This document shows positions 54,020 through 62,622 of a DNA stretch of 64,000 bases, in pieces. The stretch comes from Pseudomonas sp. M47T1 (GTDB taxonomy: Bacteria; Pseudomonadota; Gammaproteobacteria; Pseudomonadales; Pseudomonadaceae). Under the pieces are notes generated by a model that was not told where the DNA came from, searched no databases, and saw nothing but the letters and a program-made list of their open reading frames with translations. A program made the position numbers and the translations under genes. The DNA is taken from contig NZ_AJWX01000022.1 in assembly GCF_000263855.1 (NCBI RefSeq), positions 48,469 to 112,468 of the forward strand, written 5' to 3'. Each line of letters begins with the position of its first letter. Position 1 is the first letter of the stretch.

Positions 54020-55414
54020 ATGAATGACATCCTGATCATCGGCGGCGGCCTGTCCGGCGCCATGCTGGCCGCGCACCTGCTGCGCCAGCCGGGCAGGCGC
54101 AGTATCCAGGTCATCGAACCACGCGCCGAACTGGGCCGTGGCGAGGCCTACAGCGCCACCGAATTGGGCCATACCCTGAACGGCAACGCCGCGCGCATGA
54201 GTGTGGACCCGGACAATCCCGATGACCTGACCCAGTGGCTGACCGCGCACATCGCGGCCGGTGGCTGGCCCGAATCGGACGACCAGCATGTGCCGGTGCC
54301 CGAGCTGTTCCCGCCGCGCGGCTTGTTTGGCGTTTATGTGCAGCAGCGCCTGGCCGAGGCCAAGGCGGCTGGCGCTGCCCACGGATCGACATTGGCGCAG
54401 GTACGCGGCGAGGTGGTCGACCTTGAAGTGGGCCCCGACGGTGTGCGCCTGACCCTGGGCGACGGTAGCCATTTGCATGGCGCCCGGGCGGTACTGGCCA
54501 CCGGCATGTTTCCGGCGGCACGCACTGGGCAGCGCCAGTCGAGCGGCCTCAACGCCGCCGCTGTCGACCCGTGGGACGTAAAGGCCATGGCCACGCTCGA
54601 CCCACAAGGGCGCGTGCTGATCATCGGCTCGGGGCTGACCATGGTCGATGCCGTGGTATCGCTGGAGCAGGCCGGGCATCGCGGGCCTATCCAGATCTAT
54701 TCGCGCCACGGCCTGTTGCCGCATGTGCGCCGCCAGCCCCCGAGCTGGCCGGACTTTCTGGGGGCTGACCCTGCGATCCGCACCCCGCTGCACATACTGC
54801 GCGCCTTGCGTGCGCAATGCCGCCAGGCCCAAGCGGACGGTATTGACTGGCAAGCGCCGCTGGACACCGTGCGGGCCAACATTGGCCGTTTGTGGCGCCA
54901 GGCCAGCGACTGGCACAAGCGCCAGTTCGTGCGTCATGCGCGGCCGTGGTGGGAGAGTCACCACCACCGTTCGCCGCCGCCCAGCGATGCGTTGTTGCGG
55001 CGGCTGCTGGCCGAGGGGCGGGTGCAGATCGCTGCCGCGTCACTGCTTGGCCTGGCCCCCGCCGAGCCCGGATACGTGGGTATCCGCCTGCGCGACCGAG
55101 GCCAGGCACAGGAGCGCATGGACACTGGCGTGGCGCTGATCAATTCCACGGGCATTGAATACGATTGGCGCCGCGTCGACCGCCCGTTGCCACGGCAATT
55201 GCTTGCGCGTGGCCTGATCCAGCCTGGGCCGTTGGCGCTGGGCATATCCGCCGAGCCGGACGGTGCCGTTCACGACGCGCAAGGCCTTGCCTCACCTCGG
55301 CTGTTCGCCATGGGCCCGCCGTTGCGCGGTGTGTGGTGGGAAAGTACCGCGGTGACGGACGTGGCGTCGCAGGCCAAGGCGTTGGCCAGGCGCCTGGCTG
55401 AGCGGACGCAGTAG
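54020..55414 (+). CDS. FAD/NAD(P)-binding protein
   Basis: 464 residues. The N-terminal dinucleotide fold starts at residue 3 (DILIIGGGLSGAMLAAHLL), and a second Rossmann motif lies near 195 (GRVLIIGSGLTMVDAVVSL), as in NAD(P)H-dependent flavin oxidoreductases of the YdhS-like group. The C-terminal part has ALINSTGIEYDW and MGPPLRGVWWESTAV, typical of this family. The substrate is unknown. It is divergent from the SPFH operon and followed by a hairpin. Confidence 0.8.
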   Translation: MNDILIIGGGLSGAMLAAHLLRQPGRRSIQVIEPRAELGRGEAYSATELGHTLNGNAARMSVDPDNPDDLTQWLTAHIAAGGWPESDDQHVPVPELFPPRGLFGVYVQQRLAEAKAAGAAHGSTLAQVRGEVVDLEVGPDGVRLTLGDGSHLHGARAVLATGMFPAARTGQRQSSGLNAAAVDPWDVKAMATLDPQGRVLIIGSGLTMVDAVVSLEQAGHRGPIQIYSRHGLLPHVRRQPPSWPDFLGADPAIRTPLHILRALRAQCRQAQADGIDWQAPLDTVRANIGRLWRQASDWHKRQFVRHARPWWESHHHRSPPPSDALLRRLLAEGRVQIAAASLLGLAPAEPGYVGIRLRDRGQAQERMDTGVALINSTGIEYDWRRVDRPLPRQLLARGLIQPGPLALGISAEPDGAVHDAQGLASPRLFAMGPPLRGVWWESTAVTDVASQAKALARRLAERTQ

Positions 55415-55430
55415 CCCCGCTATCGGGGCT
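55413..55430 (+). terminator. Hairpin at the end of the flavoprotein gene
   Basis: AGCCCCG and CGGGGCT form a perfect 7-bp stem with loop CTAT, overlapping the stop codon. No T-run follows, so termination strength is doubtful. Confidence 0.4.
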
Positions 55431-56390
55431 AGGGGCACCGTGTGTGCCTTCGCAGCCCGATTGTATGGGCGGGCGGCAGGGCAGGGCCTGCAATAAGCCA
55501 TCCGGCCACCGGCTAGCTGAATACCTTTGCACGCCACTGGACAGGCATTGCCAGGCTCTGGCGGAATGTATTCCAGCCAGGGCCAGGCAAGGCGCAAACA
55601 GGCGAGGAGCGGTCGAGCTCGCTTTTACGTGCTGTAAATGAGCAATGCGACTAAGTGTGGTTTCGCATTTCACCAAGGGGCGTCAGGCAGCGCTGGGTAT
55701 GCTCAGTGCCAGGTGCCGCTATGCACTGTTCATGGACGCTGACCTGGCGACGCCGCTGTATCATCTGCAAACCGTGATGGCGCTGATGGCGCGCGGCGAG
55801 CCCATCGGCATTGGTGTGCGGTCGTTGCGAGATACCCACCATGCGCGCGATCGATTTCGGTGCTGGACGACAATAACGACATCAACAACGCCTTTGCCCG
55901 CGTGTGTCTGCACAAGATGCTGCCTGCCATCGACTACATTGCCGCCAATGTTACCTGTTGATGTCGGAACAACTGGCGAAGTGGGGTATCACTGACAGGG
56001 TGGACTCGCCAGTCCCCCTGCCTGCCTTGGGTGAGCCGGTGGTTCGCCGCCCGTTCTATGAAATCCATGTGGTGGATGATCACGCCTATATCCGTTTTCT
56101 GGCACGGGTCGCCAGGCCCGCTTGCCCCTCCCTTGAGTGAGGGTGCCCTCGGACCTGCACCGACCTGCCGCTGCCGCAGGATGCGCTGGCCCTGCGCCTC
56201 ACCAAAGAACCCCAGGGTTCGTTCGGGCCAGCGCAGCCTGGCGGCGGCTACACGGACCTTTGCGGCGGCCATGTCAAAAAAGTCCATAGCCACTATTGAG
56301 AGCAGTGATTGTTCGGGCAGGGGGGCAGGGCTGTAGCCTTGACCCATCGAATCAGCCACATGAAGCACCCCAGGGTGCAGGAGGCCCCCC
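55431..56390. other. Decayed region of 960 bases
   Basis: No intact gene is seen. It holds a glycosyltransferase remnant (55669-55850), a short coding-like frame at 55860-55961, another at 55961-56137 with a few plausible residues (FYEIHVVDDHAYIRFLA), and a REP-like unit near 56225-56255. The mixture suggests old gene decay. Confidence 0.55.
55669..55850 (+). pseudogene. Glycosyltransferase family 2 remnant
   Basis: About 55 residues of a dolichol-phosphate-mannose-synthase-like glycosyltransferase remain: KGRQAALGMLSARCRYALFM, then DADLATPLYHLQTVMALMA with the DxD-type metal motif. Start, N-terminal nucleotide-binding part and the rest of the protein are missing. After about 55850 the frame loses similarity. 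Confidence 0.7.
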
Positions 56391-56636
56391 ATGAAATCCG
56401 CCATCGCTTTGAGTATCGTGCTCCTCACCGCCACCCTTGCCGGTTGCGCTGCCAATCACCCCGAAAACCGCCCCTACAGCGCTGAGGAACAGCATGAGCT
56501 GGCCCTGGAAGCGCTGAGCCGACGCGGCTTGTCGTTCGATGAATACCAGCGCGAACGTGCTCGTATCGAGCGCTCTGAGACCGAGCAAGTGATCGGTCAA
56601 CGTACCCCGGCCACCCAGGGTCAGCGCGAAGGCTGA
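56391..56636 (+). CDS. Small lipoprotein
   Basis: 81 residues. The signal peptide has a lipobox TLAGC, with Cys19 as the lipidation site. The mature part is short, charged and mostly helical (EEQHELALEALSRRGLSFDEYQ). AGGAGG lies 6 bases before the ATG. It is probably anchored in the outer membrane, and its function is unknown. It is convergent with the alpha/beta hydrolase gene, whose stop codon directly follows. Confidence 0.85.
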   Translation: MKSAIALSIVLLTATLAGCAANHPENRPYSAEEQHELALEALSRRGLSFDEYQRERARIERSETEQVIGQRTPATQGQREG

Positions 56637-57407
56637 TCAGGAATACCGTGGTGAGTGATGCGGGTATTTTTCCAGTCGCGCGCCGATCACCATTTCGCTG
56701 ACCCACTGGGTCAGGATCGTACTGTAGGCTTTTTGATTGGCATCGGTTGAAAGCGCATGATCGGCACCGTCGACAATGCGATGGGTGAGCGAGTGGGCGT
56801 TGACGAACGCCGAGCGGTAGCTCATCAGGGTAGTGTGCGGCACATAGTCGTCCTGCTCCGATTCCACCAGTAACACGTCCCCTTCAAATTCTGCGCACGC
56901 CGCCAGGGCGCGATTGTCTGCCGGCCCCAGGTTTTCCTGGCGGTACAGCTGCAGGCCGCTGCGGTCCAGGGCGTATTTGGGCACGTTCCACTCGTTGTCC
57001 CAGTACAGCGCCGGTACCCGCAGTGCCAGCCAGCGCACCTTGCGCATGCGCGTCAGGATGGCCGCCAGATACCCCCCGTAACTGCTGCCGATCACGGTGA
57101 TAGCCTGGCTGTCCACGGCCGGGTGGCTGAGCAATCGGTCATAGGCGGCCAGCAGGTCGTCCAGGTTCTGTTCGCGGGTGACGCTTTGGCGCTGGGATTC
57201 GGTTTTTTCATGGCCGCGCAAGTCGAACGTCAGGCACACGCAGCCGAGGCCGGTGATGTTCTTGGCCCGCGCCAGGTCCCGATGCTGGCTGCCGCCCCAG
57301 CCGTGCACGAACAGAATGCCGGGCACTTTGCTGCCGGGTGTCAGCAGGGTGCCGGCGATGGTCTCGCTGTCGACCTGGATGTCGATGGTTTCGCTATGGA
57401 CGCTCAT
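56637..57407 (-). CDS. Alpha/beta hydrolase
   Basis: 256 residues of the dienelactone-hydrolase/esterase type. The oxyanion loop is in FVHGWGGSQH near 34-43, the nucleophile Ser in IGSSYGGY near 108-115, the acid in ESEQDDYVP near 190 and the base in DGADHALS near 220. The ATG at 57407 is preferred (AAGGA 9 bases upstream) over a GTG at 57413. It overlaps the end of the DUF3182 gene by 14 bases, so both are one unit. Confidence 0.88.
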   Translation of the reverse strand: MSVHSETIDIQVDSETIAGTLLTPGSKVPGILFVHGWGGSQHRDLARAKNITGLGCVCLTFDLRGHEKTESQRQSVTREQNLDDLLAAYDRLLSHPAVDSQAITVIGSSYGGYLAAILTRMRKVRWLALRVPALYWDNEWNVPKYALDRSGLQLYRQENLGPADNRALAACAEFEGDVLLVESEQDDYVPHTTLMSYRSAFVNAHSLTHRIVDGADHALSTDANQKAYSTILTQWVSEMVIGARLEKYPHHSPRYS

Positions 57408-58506
57408 AGTCACGAATCCTTGCGTATTTGCTCAGGCGGCCCAGCTCGCTGTCGTCGCCCTGATAGAACAGGGTGGCATCGGCCGGGATGGGGCTGTCGT
57501 CGAAGACCTCGTGGGTAGAGGCCTGTACGCATTGCAGGTGCGGGTCGGCGGCGAAGGCTTGCAGTGCCAGAATCTCCGCGCTGCTGGCGCCGCCCACGCG
57601 CCAGGATTGCTCCAGCACACCGCTGCGCGGCAGGCCGCGATGGTCCAGGCCGCGTGCCACATCATAGTTGCGGCGCGAGGCGATGAAACCGGGAAACGCC
57701 GACAGCGCCGCCTGCTCATAGCGCCGCGCCTGGGTGATAGCCAGGCGTGTAGCGTCCTCAAGGTCCAGTGCCAGCAGTGTCGGGTAATCGCCACGCACTA
57801 CCACCAGGTCCGAACCGCCATACACCAGCTCGCCGCGGTGGTCTTCGGTCAGTTGCTGGGTGCCGTGGTACGAAGCAGTGATGCCAGCCACCTGCACCTG
57901 GCCGACACTCAAGGTGCGCACTTCGGTAAGGTTCTGTTCCAGGACCAGGCCCCACAGGTGAATCTCGGCTTCGTCCAGATGGTTGAGCACCAGGTCCAGC
58001 TCCTGGGTGTCACGAATGATGGTTTGCCCGCGCCCTGCGGTGGCGCGCACAGGCTTGAGGCGCAGGGGCGCGTGCTTGAGCAGCAGCGCCGCAGCGGTGT
58101 GCGCATCGTCCAGGCTGAACACGGTAAGCCCGTCGAGCAAGGCGTCGCCGGCTTGGGCCGCGAAGGCATCGGCCCAACCCTCGGGCGCTGCGCCACCCTG
58201 CACGCGCGGGTGGGAAATGGCCTTGGTGACCATGAACGGCTGGCTGACCAGGCCGCCGAAGAAGTCGTCCAGCGAGGCAATGCCGCAGCGCTGGCGCCAG
58301 TCCGCAGGATCAATCAGGGTATCGGCGGGCAAGTAATAAAGGTCATGGGCCGGTATGCCCTGGCGCTCGTCCTCGTCCAGAAAACGCGTGCCCAGCAGGG
58401 TGGCGATACGGATGGCCAGACTCTGGTGCACGGCCATTTCATGGTCAGGCGTGGGCTTGGCGCCTGGCAGCAGGGCAACCCCGGACTTGCGTGGCGTACT
58501 GGGCAT
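57394..58506 (-). CDS. DUF3182 family protein
   Basis: 370 residues matching the DUF3182 family of pseudomonads and related bacteria, thought to be ATP-grasp-like. RLKPVRATAGRGQTII near 145-160 resembles an ATP-binding Gly-rich loop, and ELVYGGSDLVVVRGDYP lies near 225. It is co-transcribed with the alpha/beta hydrolase. No biochemical role is known. Confidence 0.82.
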   Translation of the reverse strand: MPSTPRKSGVALLPGAKPTPDHEMAVHQSLAIRIATLLGTRFLDEDERQGIPAHDLYYLPADTLIDPADWRQRCGIASLDDFFGGLVSQPFMVTKAISHPRVQGGAAPEGWADAFAAQAGDALLDGLTVFSLDDAHTAAALLLKHAPLRLKPVRATAGRGQTIIRDTQELDLVLNHLDEAEIHLWGLVLEQNLTEVRTLSVGQVQVAGITASYHGTQQLTEDHRGELVYGGSDLVVVRGDYPTLLALDLEDATRLAITQARRYEQAALSAFPGFIASRRNYDVARGLDHRGLPRSGVLEQSWRVGGASSAEILALQAFAADPHLQCVQASTHEVFDDSPIPADATLFYQGDDSELGRLSKYARIRDYERP

Positions 58507-58778
58507 GGACGGCTCCCGTGGGTGAGGGCGGTGTCTGCTGTGTTTGAATCATGGCGGCGCGAGATAGTTCAGTTGGGGCTGTGGGGCACGATCTCAAGAA
58601 CACCACAAAAACCAAGGCCAGCATCGCTACGCCCCCCCACAATCCCGAAGACCGCCCCACGACGCTCCCAGACACGAAACATCCCGCAAGCAGCCCCCCG
58701 GTTGCCCGCCAGCCAGCACTGCTTCATTATCGACGTCCTATTCTTATAACGCTGTACACCGTGGCCCCAGGAGTGAGC
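58507..58778. promoter_or_regulatory. Divergent intergenic region
   Basis: 272 bases between the DUF3182 unit and the aminopeptidase gene. TATTCTTATAACGCTG at about 58738-58753 contains a -10-like TATAAC for the aminopeptidase. Otherwise nothing was recognised. Confidence 0.4.
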
Positions 58779-60587
58779 ATGAGCACGCAGTCTTCAACCC
58801 CCAACGAGGTGCCGGCCCGTCTGGCGCAAGTGCGCGCCGTCATGGCCCGAGAAGGCGTCGATGCGCTGCTGGTGCCGTCCGCCGACCCGCATTTGTCCGA
58901 ATACCTGCCCGGTTACTGGCAGGGGCGCCAGTGGCTGTCCGGCTTCCATGGTTCGGTGGGTACCCTGGTGGTCAGCCAGGACTTCGCCGGCCTGTGGGCC
59001 GACAGCCGTTACTGGGAGCAGGCCGAGAAAGAACTGGCTGGCAGCGGCATCGCGCTGGTCAAGCTGGGCCCAGGCAAGCCAGGCCCACTGGAATGGCTGG
59101 CCGAGCAGACCCCCGACAATGGCGTGGTGGCCGTGGACGGCGCAGTGATGGCGCTGGCCTCCCGACGTACCCTGGACGAAAAACTGCTGAGTCGCAGCGC
59201 ACACCTGCGTACCGACCTGGATGTGCTGGGTGAAATCTGGAACGATCGCCCCGCGCTTCCGGATGAGCCGGTGTATGCGCACCTGCCGCCCTACGCCACC
59301 GTCAGCCGCACGGAGAAACTCGCCGGGGTGCGCGCCGCCTTGAAAGCGCGCGGTGCCGACTGGCATTTCATCGCCACGGTCGACGATATTGCCTGGCTGT
59401 TCAACCTGCGCGGTAGCGACGTTTCCTATAACCCGGTGTTCCTGTCCTTTGCCCTGATCAGCCAGGACCAGGCGCTGCTGTTCGTGGCCCCGGGCAAGGT
59501 CGATGCGGCGCTGTCCGCGACCCTGGCCGAAGAGGGCGTGACCCTGCGCGACTACCATCAGGTCGGTGGCGCCCTGGCTGAAGTCCCGGCCGGGGGCCGC
59601 CTGCTGGTGGACCCGCTGAAGGTCACCTGCGGCCTGCTCGATCACCTGGGCGGCGGCGTGGTGCTGGTGGAAGGCATCGCCCCTAGCACCTTTGCCAAGT
59701 CGTGCAAGAGCGACGCCGATGCCGTGCACATTCGCCAGGCCATGGAGCAGGACGGCGCCGCCCTGTGCGAGTTCTTCGCCTGGCTGGAGCCGGCCCTGGC
59801 CCGCGGAACCGTCACCGAAGTGGACGTGGACGTGCACCTCACCGCTGCCCGCGCACGTCGGCCCAACTACGTGTCGCTGAGCTTTGCCACCATCGCGGCG
59901 TTCAACGCCAACGGCGCCATGCCGCACTACCGCGCCACCGAAGAATCCCACGCGGTGATCAACGGTGACGGCCTGCTGTTGATCGACTCCGGCGGCCAGT
60001 ATCTGGGCGGTACCACCGACATCACGCGCATGGTGCCCGTGGGTACCCCCACGCAGGCGCAGAAAGCCGACTGCACGCGTGTGCTCAAGGGCGTGATTGC
60101 CCTGTCCCGCGCACACTTCCCCCGCGGCATCCTCTCGCCGTTGCTGGACGCCATTGCCCGCGCGCCTATCTGGGCAGACAACGTCGATTACGGTCACGGC
60201 ACCGGCCACGGCGTTGGCTACTTCATGAACGTGCACGAAGGCCCGCAGGTAATTGCCTACCAGGCCGCACCCGGGCCGCAGACCGCCATGCAGGCGGGCA
60301 TGATCACCTCGATCGAACCGGGTACCTACCGTCCGGGCCAATGGGGCGTGCGTATCGAAAACCTGGCGATGAACCGCGAGGCCGGCAGCAGCGAATTCGG
60401 CGAGTTCCTGAATTTCGAAACGCTGACCCTGTGCCCTATCGACACCCGATGCCTGCTGGTGGATACACTCACCGCCGAGGAGCGTGACTGGCTCAACGCC
60501 TATCACCGCCAGGTACTGGAGCGGGTAGCGCCGTTGGTGGAAGGTGAAGCATTGGCCTGGTTGCACGAGCGCACCAGCGCCATCTGA
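58779..60587 (+). CDS. Aminopeptidase P family protein (M24B, Xaa-Pro)
   Basis: 602-residue three-domain aminopeptidase P, longer than E. coli PepP and like eukaryotic APP1. The start is set at the ATG at 58779 (AGGAG 5 bases upstream). The pita-bread catalytic domain has metal ligands Asp near 402 and 413 (IDSGGQYLGGTTDITR), His near 475 (GHGTGHGVG), Glu near 512 (IEPGTYRPG) and Glu near 526 (RIENLAM). It removes N-terminal residues before proline in the cytoplasm. It is a single gene ending in a hairpin. Confidence 0.93.
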   Translation: MSTQSSTPNEVPARLAQVRAVMAREGVDALLVPSADPHLSEYLPGYWQGRQWLSGFHGSVGTLVVSQDFAGLWADSRYWEQAEKELAGSGIALVKLGPGKPGPLEWLAEQTPDNGVVAVDGAVMALASRRTLDEKLLSRSAHLRTDLDVLGEIWNDRPALPDEPVYAHLPPYATVSRTEKLAGVRAALKARGADWHFIATVDDIAWLFNLRGSDVSYNPVFLSFALISQDQALLFVAPGKVDAALSATLAEEGVTLRDYHQVGGALAEVPAGGRLLVDPLKVTCGLLDHLGGGVVLVEGIAPSTFAKSCKSDADAVHIRQAMEQDGAALCEFFAWLEPALARGTVTEVDVDVHLTAARARRPNYVSLSFATIAAFNANGAMPHYRATEESHAVINGDGLLLIDSGGQYLGGTTDITRMVPVGTPTQAQKADCTRVLKGVIALSRAHFPRGILSPLLDAIARAPIWADNVDYGHGTGHGVGYFMNVHEGPQVIAYQAAPGPQTAMQAGMITSIEPGTYRPGQWGVRIENLAMNREAGSSEFGEFLNFETLTLCPIDTRCLLVDTLTAEERDWLNAYHRQVLERVAPLVEGEALAWLHERTSAI

Positions 60588-60634
60588 CGCCGCGTCGACC
60601 ATCCGTAGCGGCTGCCGAAGCCTGCGCTGGCCCA

Positions 60635-60665
60635 CGAGCACACTGGACATTTTTCAGTGTGCTCG
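60635..60665. terminator. Hairpin between convergent genes
   Basis: CGAGCACACTG (60635-60645) pairs perfectly over 11 bases with CAGTGTGCTCG (60655-60665), with a loop GACATTTTT. It lies between the aminopeptidase and the isomerase genes and may end both transcripts. A REP-like half unit precedes it at 60606-60630. Confidence 0.65.
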
Positions 60666-60686
60666 GGCCCGCTCAGCTACCCGCAG

Positions 60687-61286
60687 TCATCCATTTCTTA
60701 ACAACGCTTCACGAACAAACTCCAGCCGATCCTGGCCGAAATACAACTCCTCGTCCACGAACAGGCTGGGCGCTCCAAACACGCCACGTTGCAATGCCTG
60801 CTCAGTGGTTGCCTTGAGTCGGTCCTTGACGCCCTCGTCCAGCACCAGCGCTTGAAGCGCCTGGGTATCAAAACCTGCCGCCTCCACGGCTTCCTGCACC
60901 ACGGCAGGGTCGCCCAGGTTCAAACCATCCACCCACAGCGCCGAGAACAGGCACTCAAGCAGGCTGATGAAGCGATCGGGCTGGTGCATCTGCACACCGG
61001 TGATCATGCGCATGAGTGGCAAAGTATTGATGGGGAAGTGCGAGCTGAAACGCAGGGGTACCTGGTAGCGCGCGGCATAGCGCTGCAGGTCGCGGTTCAT
61101 GTAGCGCCCCTTGGCAGGAATGGCGGCGGGCGAGGCGTTGCCGGTAGCCTTGAACACGCCACCCAGCAGGATGGGCCGGTACACCAGTTGGCCGCCGGTG
61201 TCGGCGCAGATCCCGGGCAGTTGGGTCCAGGCCAGGTAGCTGGCGGGGCTGCCCAGGTCAAAGTAAAACTCAACGGTTTTGCTCAT
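60687..61286 (-). CDS. 2-hydroxychromene-2-carboxylate isomerase-like protein (DsbA family, kappa GST type)
   Basis: 199 residues with a thioredoxin fold and DsbA-type helical insert. The active-site Ser is in DLGSPASYLAW near 11-21, in place of the CxxC of DsbA. Members use glutathione to isomerise naphthalene-pathway intermediates, but similar genes are common outside such pathways. The ATG at 61286 is chosen because it starts the fold. It is 26 bases after the SDR gene and probably co-transcribed with it. Confidence 0.87.
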   Translation of the reverse strand: MSKTVEFYFDLGSPASYLAWTQLPGICADTGGQLVYRPILLGGVFKATGNASPAAIPAKGRYMNRDLQRYAARYQVPLRFSSHFPINTLPLMRMITGVQMHQPDRFISLLECLFSALWVDGLNLGDPAVVQEAVEAAGFDTQALQALVLDEGVKDRLKATTEQALQRGVFGAPSLFVDEELYFGQDRLEFVREALLRNG

Positions 61287-61312
61287 GATCAGTGCTCGCA
61301 ATTGGTCAGGGG

Positions 61313-62050
61313 TTACCAGCGTTCGCCCCAGGGGCGCAGGTCCAGTTCGAAGGTCCAGGCATCGCGTGGCTGGGCGTGCAGGAACCAGTAGTTGTCGGCG
61401 ATGTGATCGGGATTGAGGATGCCGTCCTGATCCTTTTCCGCGTACTTGTCGGGGAATTGGGTGCGGATGAACTCGGTGTCGATGGCCCCGTCGACGATCA
61501 CGTGGGCCACGTGCAGGTTGCGTGGCCCCAGCTCCCGCGCCATGCTTTGGGCCAGCGCCCGGAGTGCGTGCTTGGCCCCGGCGAACGCGGCAAAACCGGC
61601 GGCCCCGCGGGTGCCGGCGGTAGCGCCGGTGAACAGGAGGGTGCCGCGCTCACGGGTGACCATGCGCTTGGCCACTTCCCGGGCCGTGAGGAAGGCTGAG
61701 AAGCAGGCCATTTCCCAGATCTTGAAATACTTGCGGGCGGTCTCGTCAAGAATGCTGCATGGCACGTTGGCGCCGATATTGAACACGTAGGCGTCGATAG
61801 GGCCGATGTCGCGCTCGATGCCCTCGACCAGTTGCACAACGTCTTCTTCCTTGCGCGCATCGCAGCCAAAGCCGAACGCCTGGCCGCCGTCGGCGATGAT
61901 ACTGTCCACAAGGGGTTGCAGCTTGTCAGCGCTGCGCCGTACCACACAGGCCACGTACCCTTCACGGGCAAAACGGCGGGCAATGGCGCCCCCGGTGGCA
62001 TCACCGGCACCTATCACGAGCACTACTTTATTGTTGGGAGGCGAAGCCAT
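61313..62050 (-). CDS. Atypical short-chain dehydrogenase/reductase
   Basis: 245 residues. The cofactor loop reads VIGAGDATGGAIARRF near 13-28, and NIGANV marks the NxG motif near 91. In the catalytic YxxxK motif the Tyr is replaced by Phe156 (FAGAK160), and the usual Ser is Thr144. It may be a non-catalytic or divergent SDR, or use another proton donor. The start at 62050 has AAGGAA 7 bases upstream. It shares a unit with the isomerase gene downstream. Confidence 0.85.
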   Translation of the reverse strand: MASPPNNKVVLVIGAGDATGGAIARRFAREGYVACVVRRSADKLQPLVDSIIADGGQAFGFGCDARKEEDVVQLVEGIERDIGPIDAYVFNIGANVPCSILDETARKYFKIWEMACFSAFLTAREVAKRMVTRERGTLLFTGATAGTRGAAGFAAFAGAKHALRALAQSMARELGPRNLHVAHVIVDGAIDTEFIRTQFPDKYAEKDQDGILNPDHIADNYWFLHAQPRDAWTFELDLRPWGERW

Positions 62051-62101
62051 GGGCGGGTTCCTTCGAGTGTCGATGGAACGAACCATAGGCCATGTATCGA
62101 C

Positions 62102-62125
62102 GGGCCGGCAACCAATGGCCGGCCC
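62102..62125. terminator. Hairpin between the lipoprotein and SDR genes
   Basis: GGGCCGGC and GCCGGCCC form a perfect 8-bp stem with an 8-base loop. It lies 32 bases past the lipoprotein stop codon on the minus strand. No T-run follows on that strand. Confidence 0.4.
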
Positions 62126-62157
62126 TTTCTGAAGGGCGAATCAGCTTTTTTGCAGGG

Positions 62158-62439
62158 CTACTTGCAGATGACGATCATGCTGCGGCTGGTATAGCCGGCA
62201 GGGTTGAGGCCAAACGGGTAGTCGCCCGGGTCTTCAACGGCGTCGCCGGATTTGGCCAGCACCTTATAGCCCTTGACCCCGCAGGCATCGGTGGCGGCCT
62301 GGTAGCACTTGTCCCACGAGGACGAAAGCCCGGAGCAGTTGATGTGCAGCCCTTTCTTGCCGTGCCTGACTGAGGTGTTCGAAGTGGCAGCGCAACCGGC
62401 AATGGCCAGTATGGCTACCATGATCAGCAAATGTTTCAT
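62158..62439 (-). CDS. Small lipoprotein
   Basis: 93 residues. The signal peptide ends in the lipobox AIAGC, with Cys16 lipidated. The mature domain has four more Cys (HINCSGL; DKCYQAATDACG; the late IVIC) that could form two disulfides. It looks like a small stable periplasmic domain, known in pseudomonads without a function. AAGGACG lies before the ATG. It is a single gene. Confidence 0.85.
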   Translation of the reverse strand: MKHLLIMVAILAIAGCAATSNTSVRHGKKGLHINCSGLSSSWDKCYQAATDACGVKGYKVLAKSGDAVEDPGDYPFGLNPAGYTSRSMIVICK

Positions 62440-62622
62440 TGACGTCCTTTACTGGCATGCCCGGATCTGTTGTCCAGGTCTGATTCTTGGCTTATCACCT
62501 GACCCGTATGGGACATCCATGTCACGGTCGAAAAACTTCACGTTTTGTCGAAGGGGCACAGCCTAAACAGGCTGGCGCATTGCCGCAATTGCAAAAGACG
62601 ATTTTTCTGTATCTGATTTGCT

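Noticed and set aside
55934..56455. 173-residue minus-strand ORF in the decayed region
   Set aside because: No ribosome site, no recognisable domain, and it runs through the REP-like unit and the lipoprotein start.
58445..58675. 76-residue minus-strand ORF with one hydrophobic helix upstream of the DUF3182 gene
   Set aside because: It overlaps the DUF3182 start in another frame and has poor coding character after the helix.
58794..60650. 618-residue minus-strand ORF opposite the aminopeptidase gene
   Set aside because: Antisense shadow; the M24 metal ligands are all on the plus strand.
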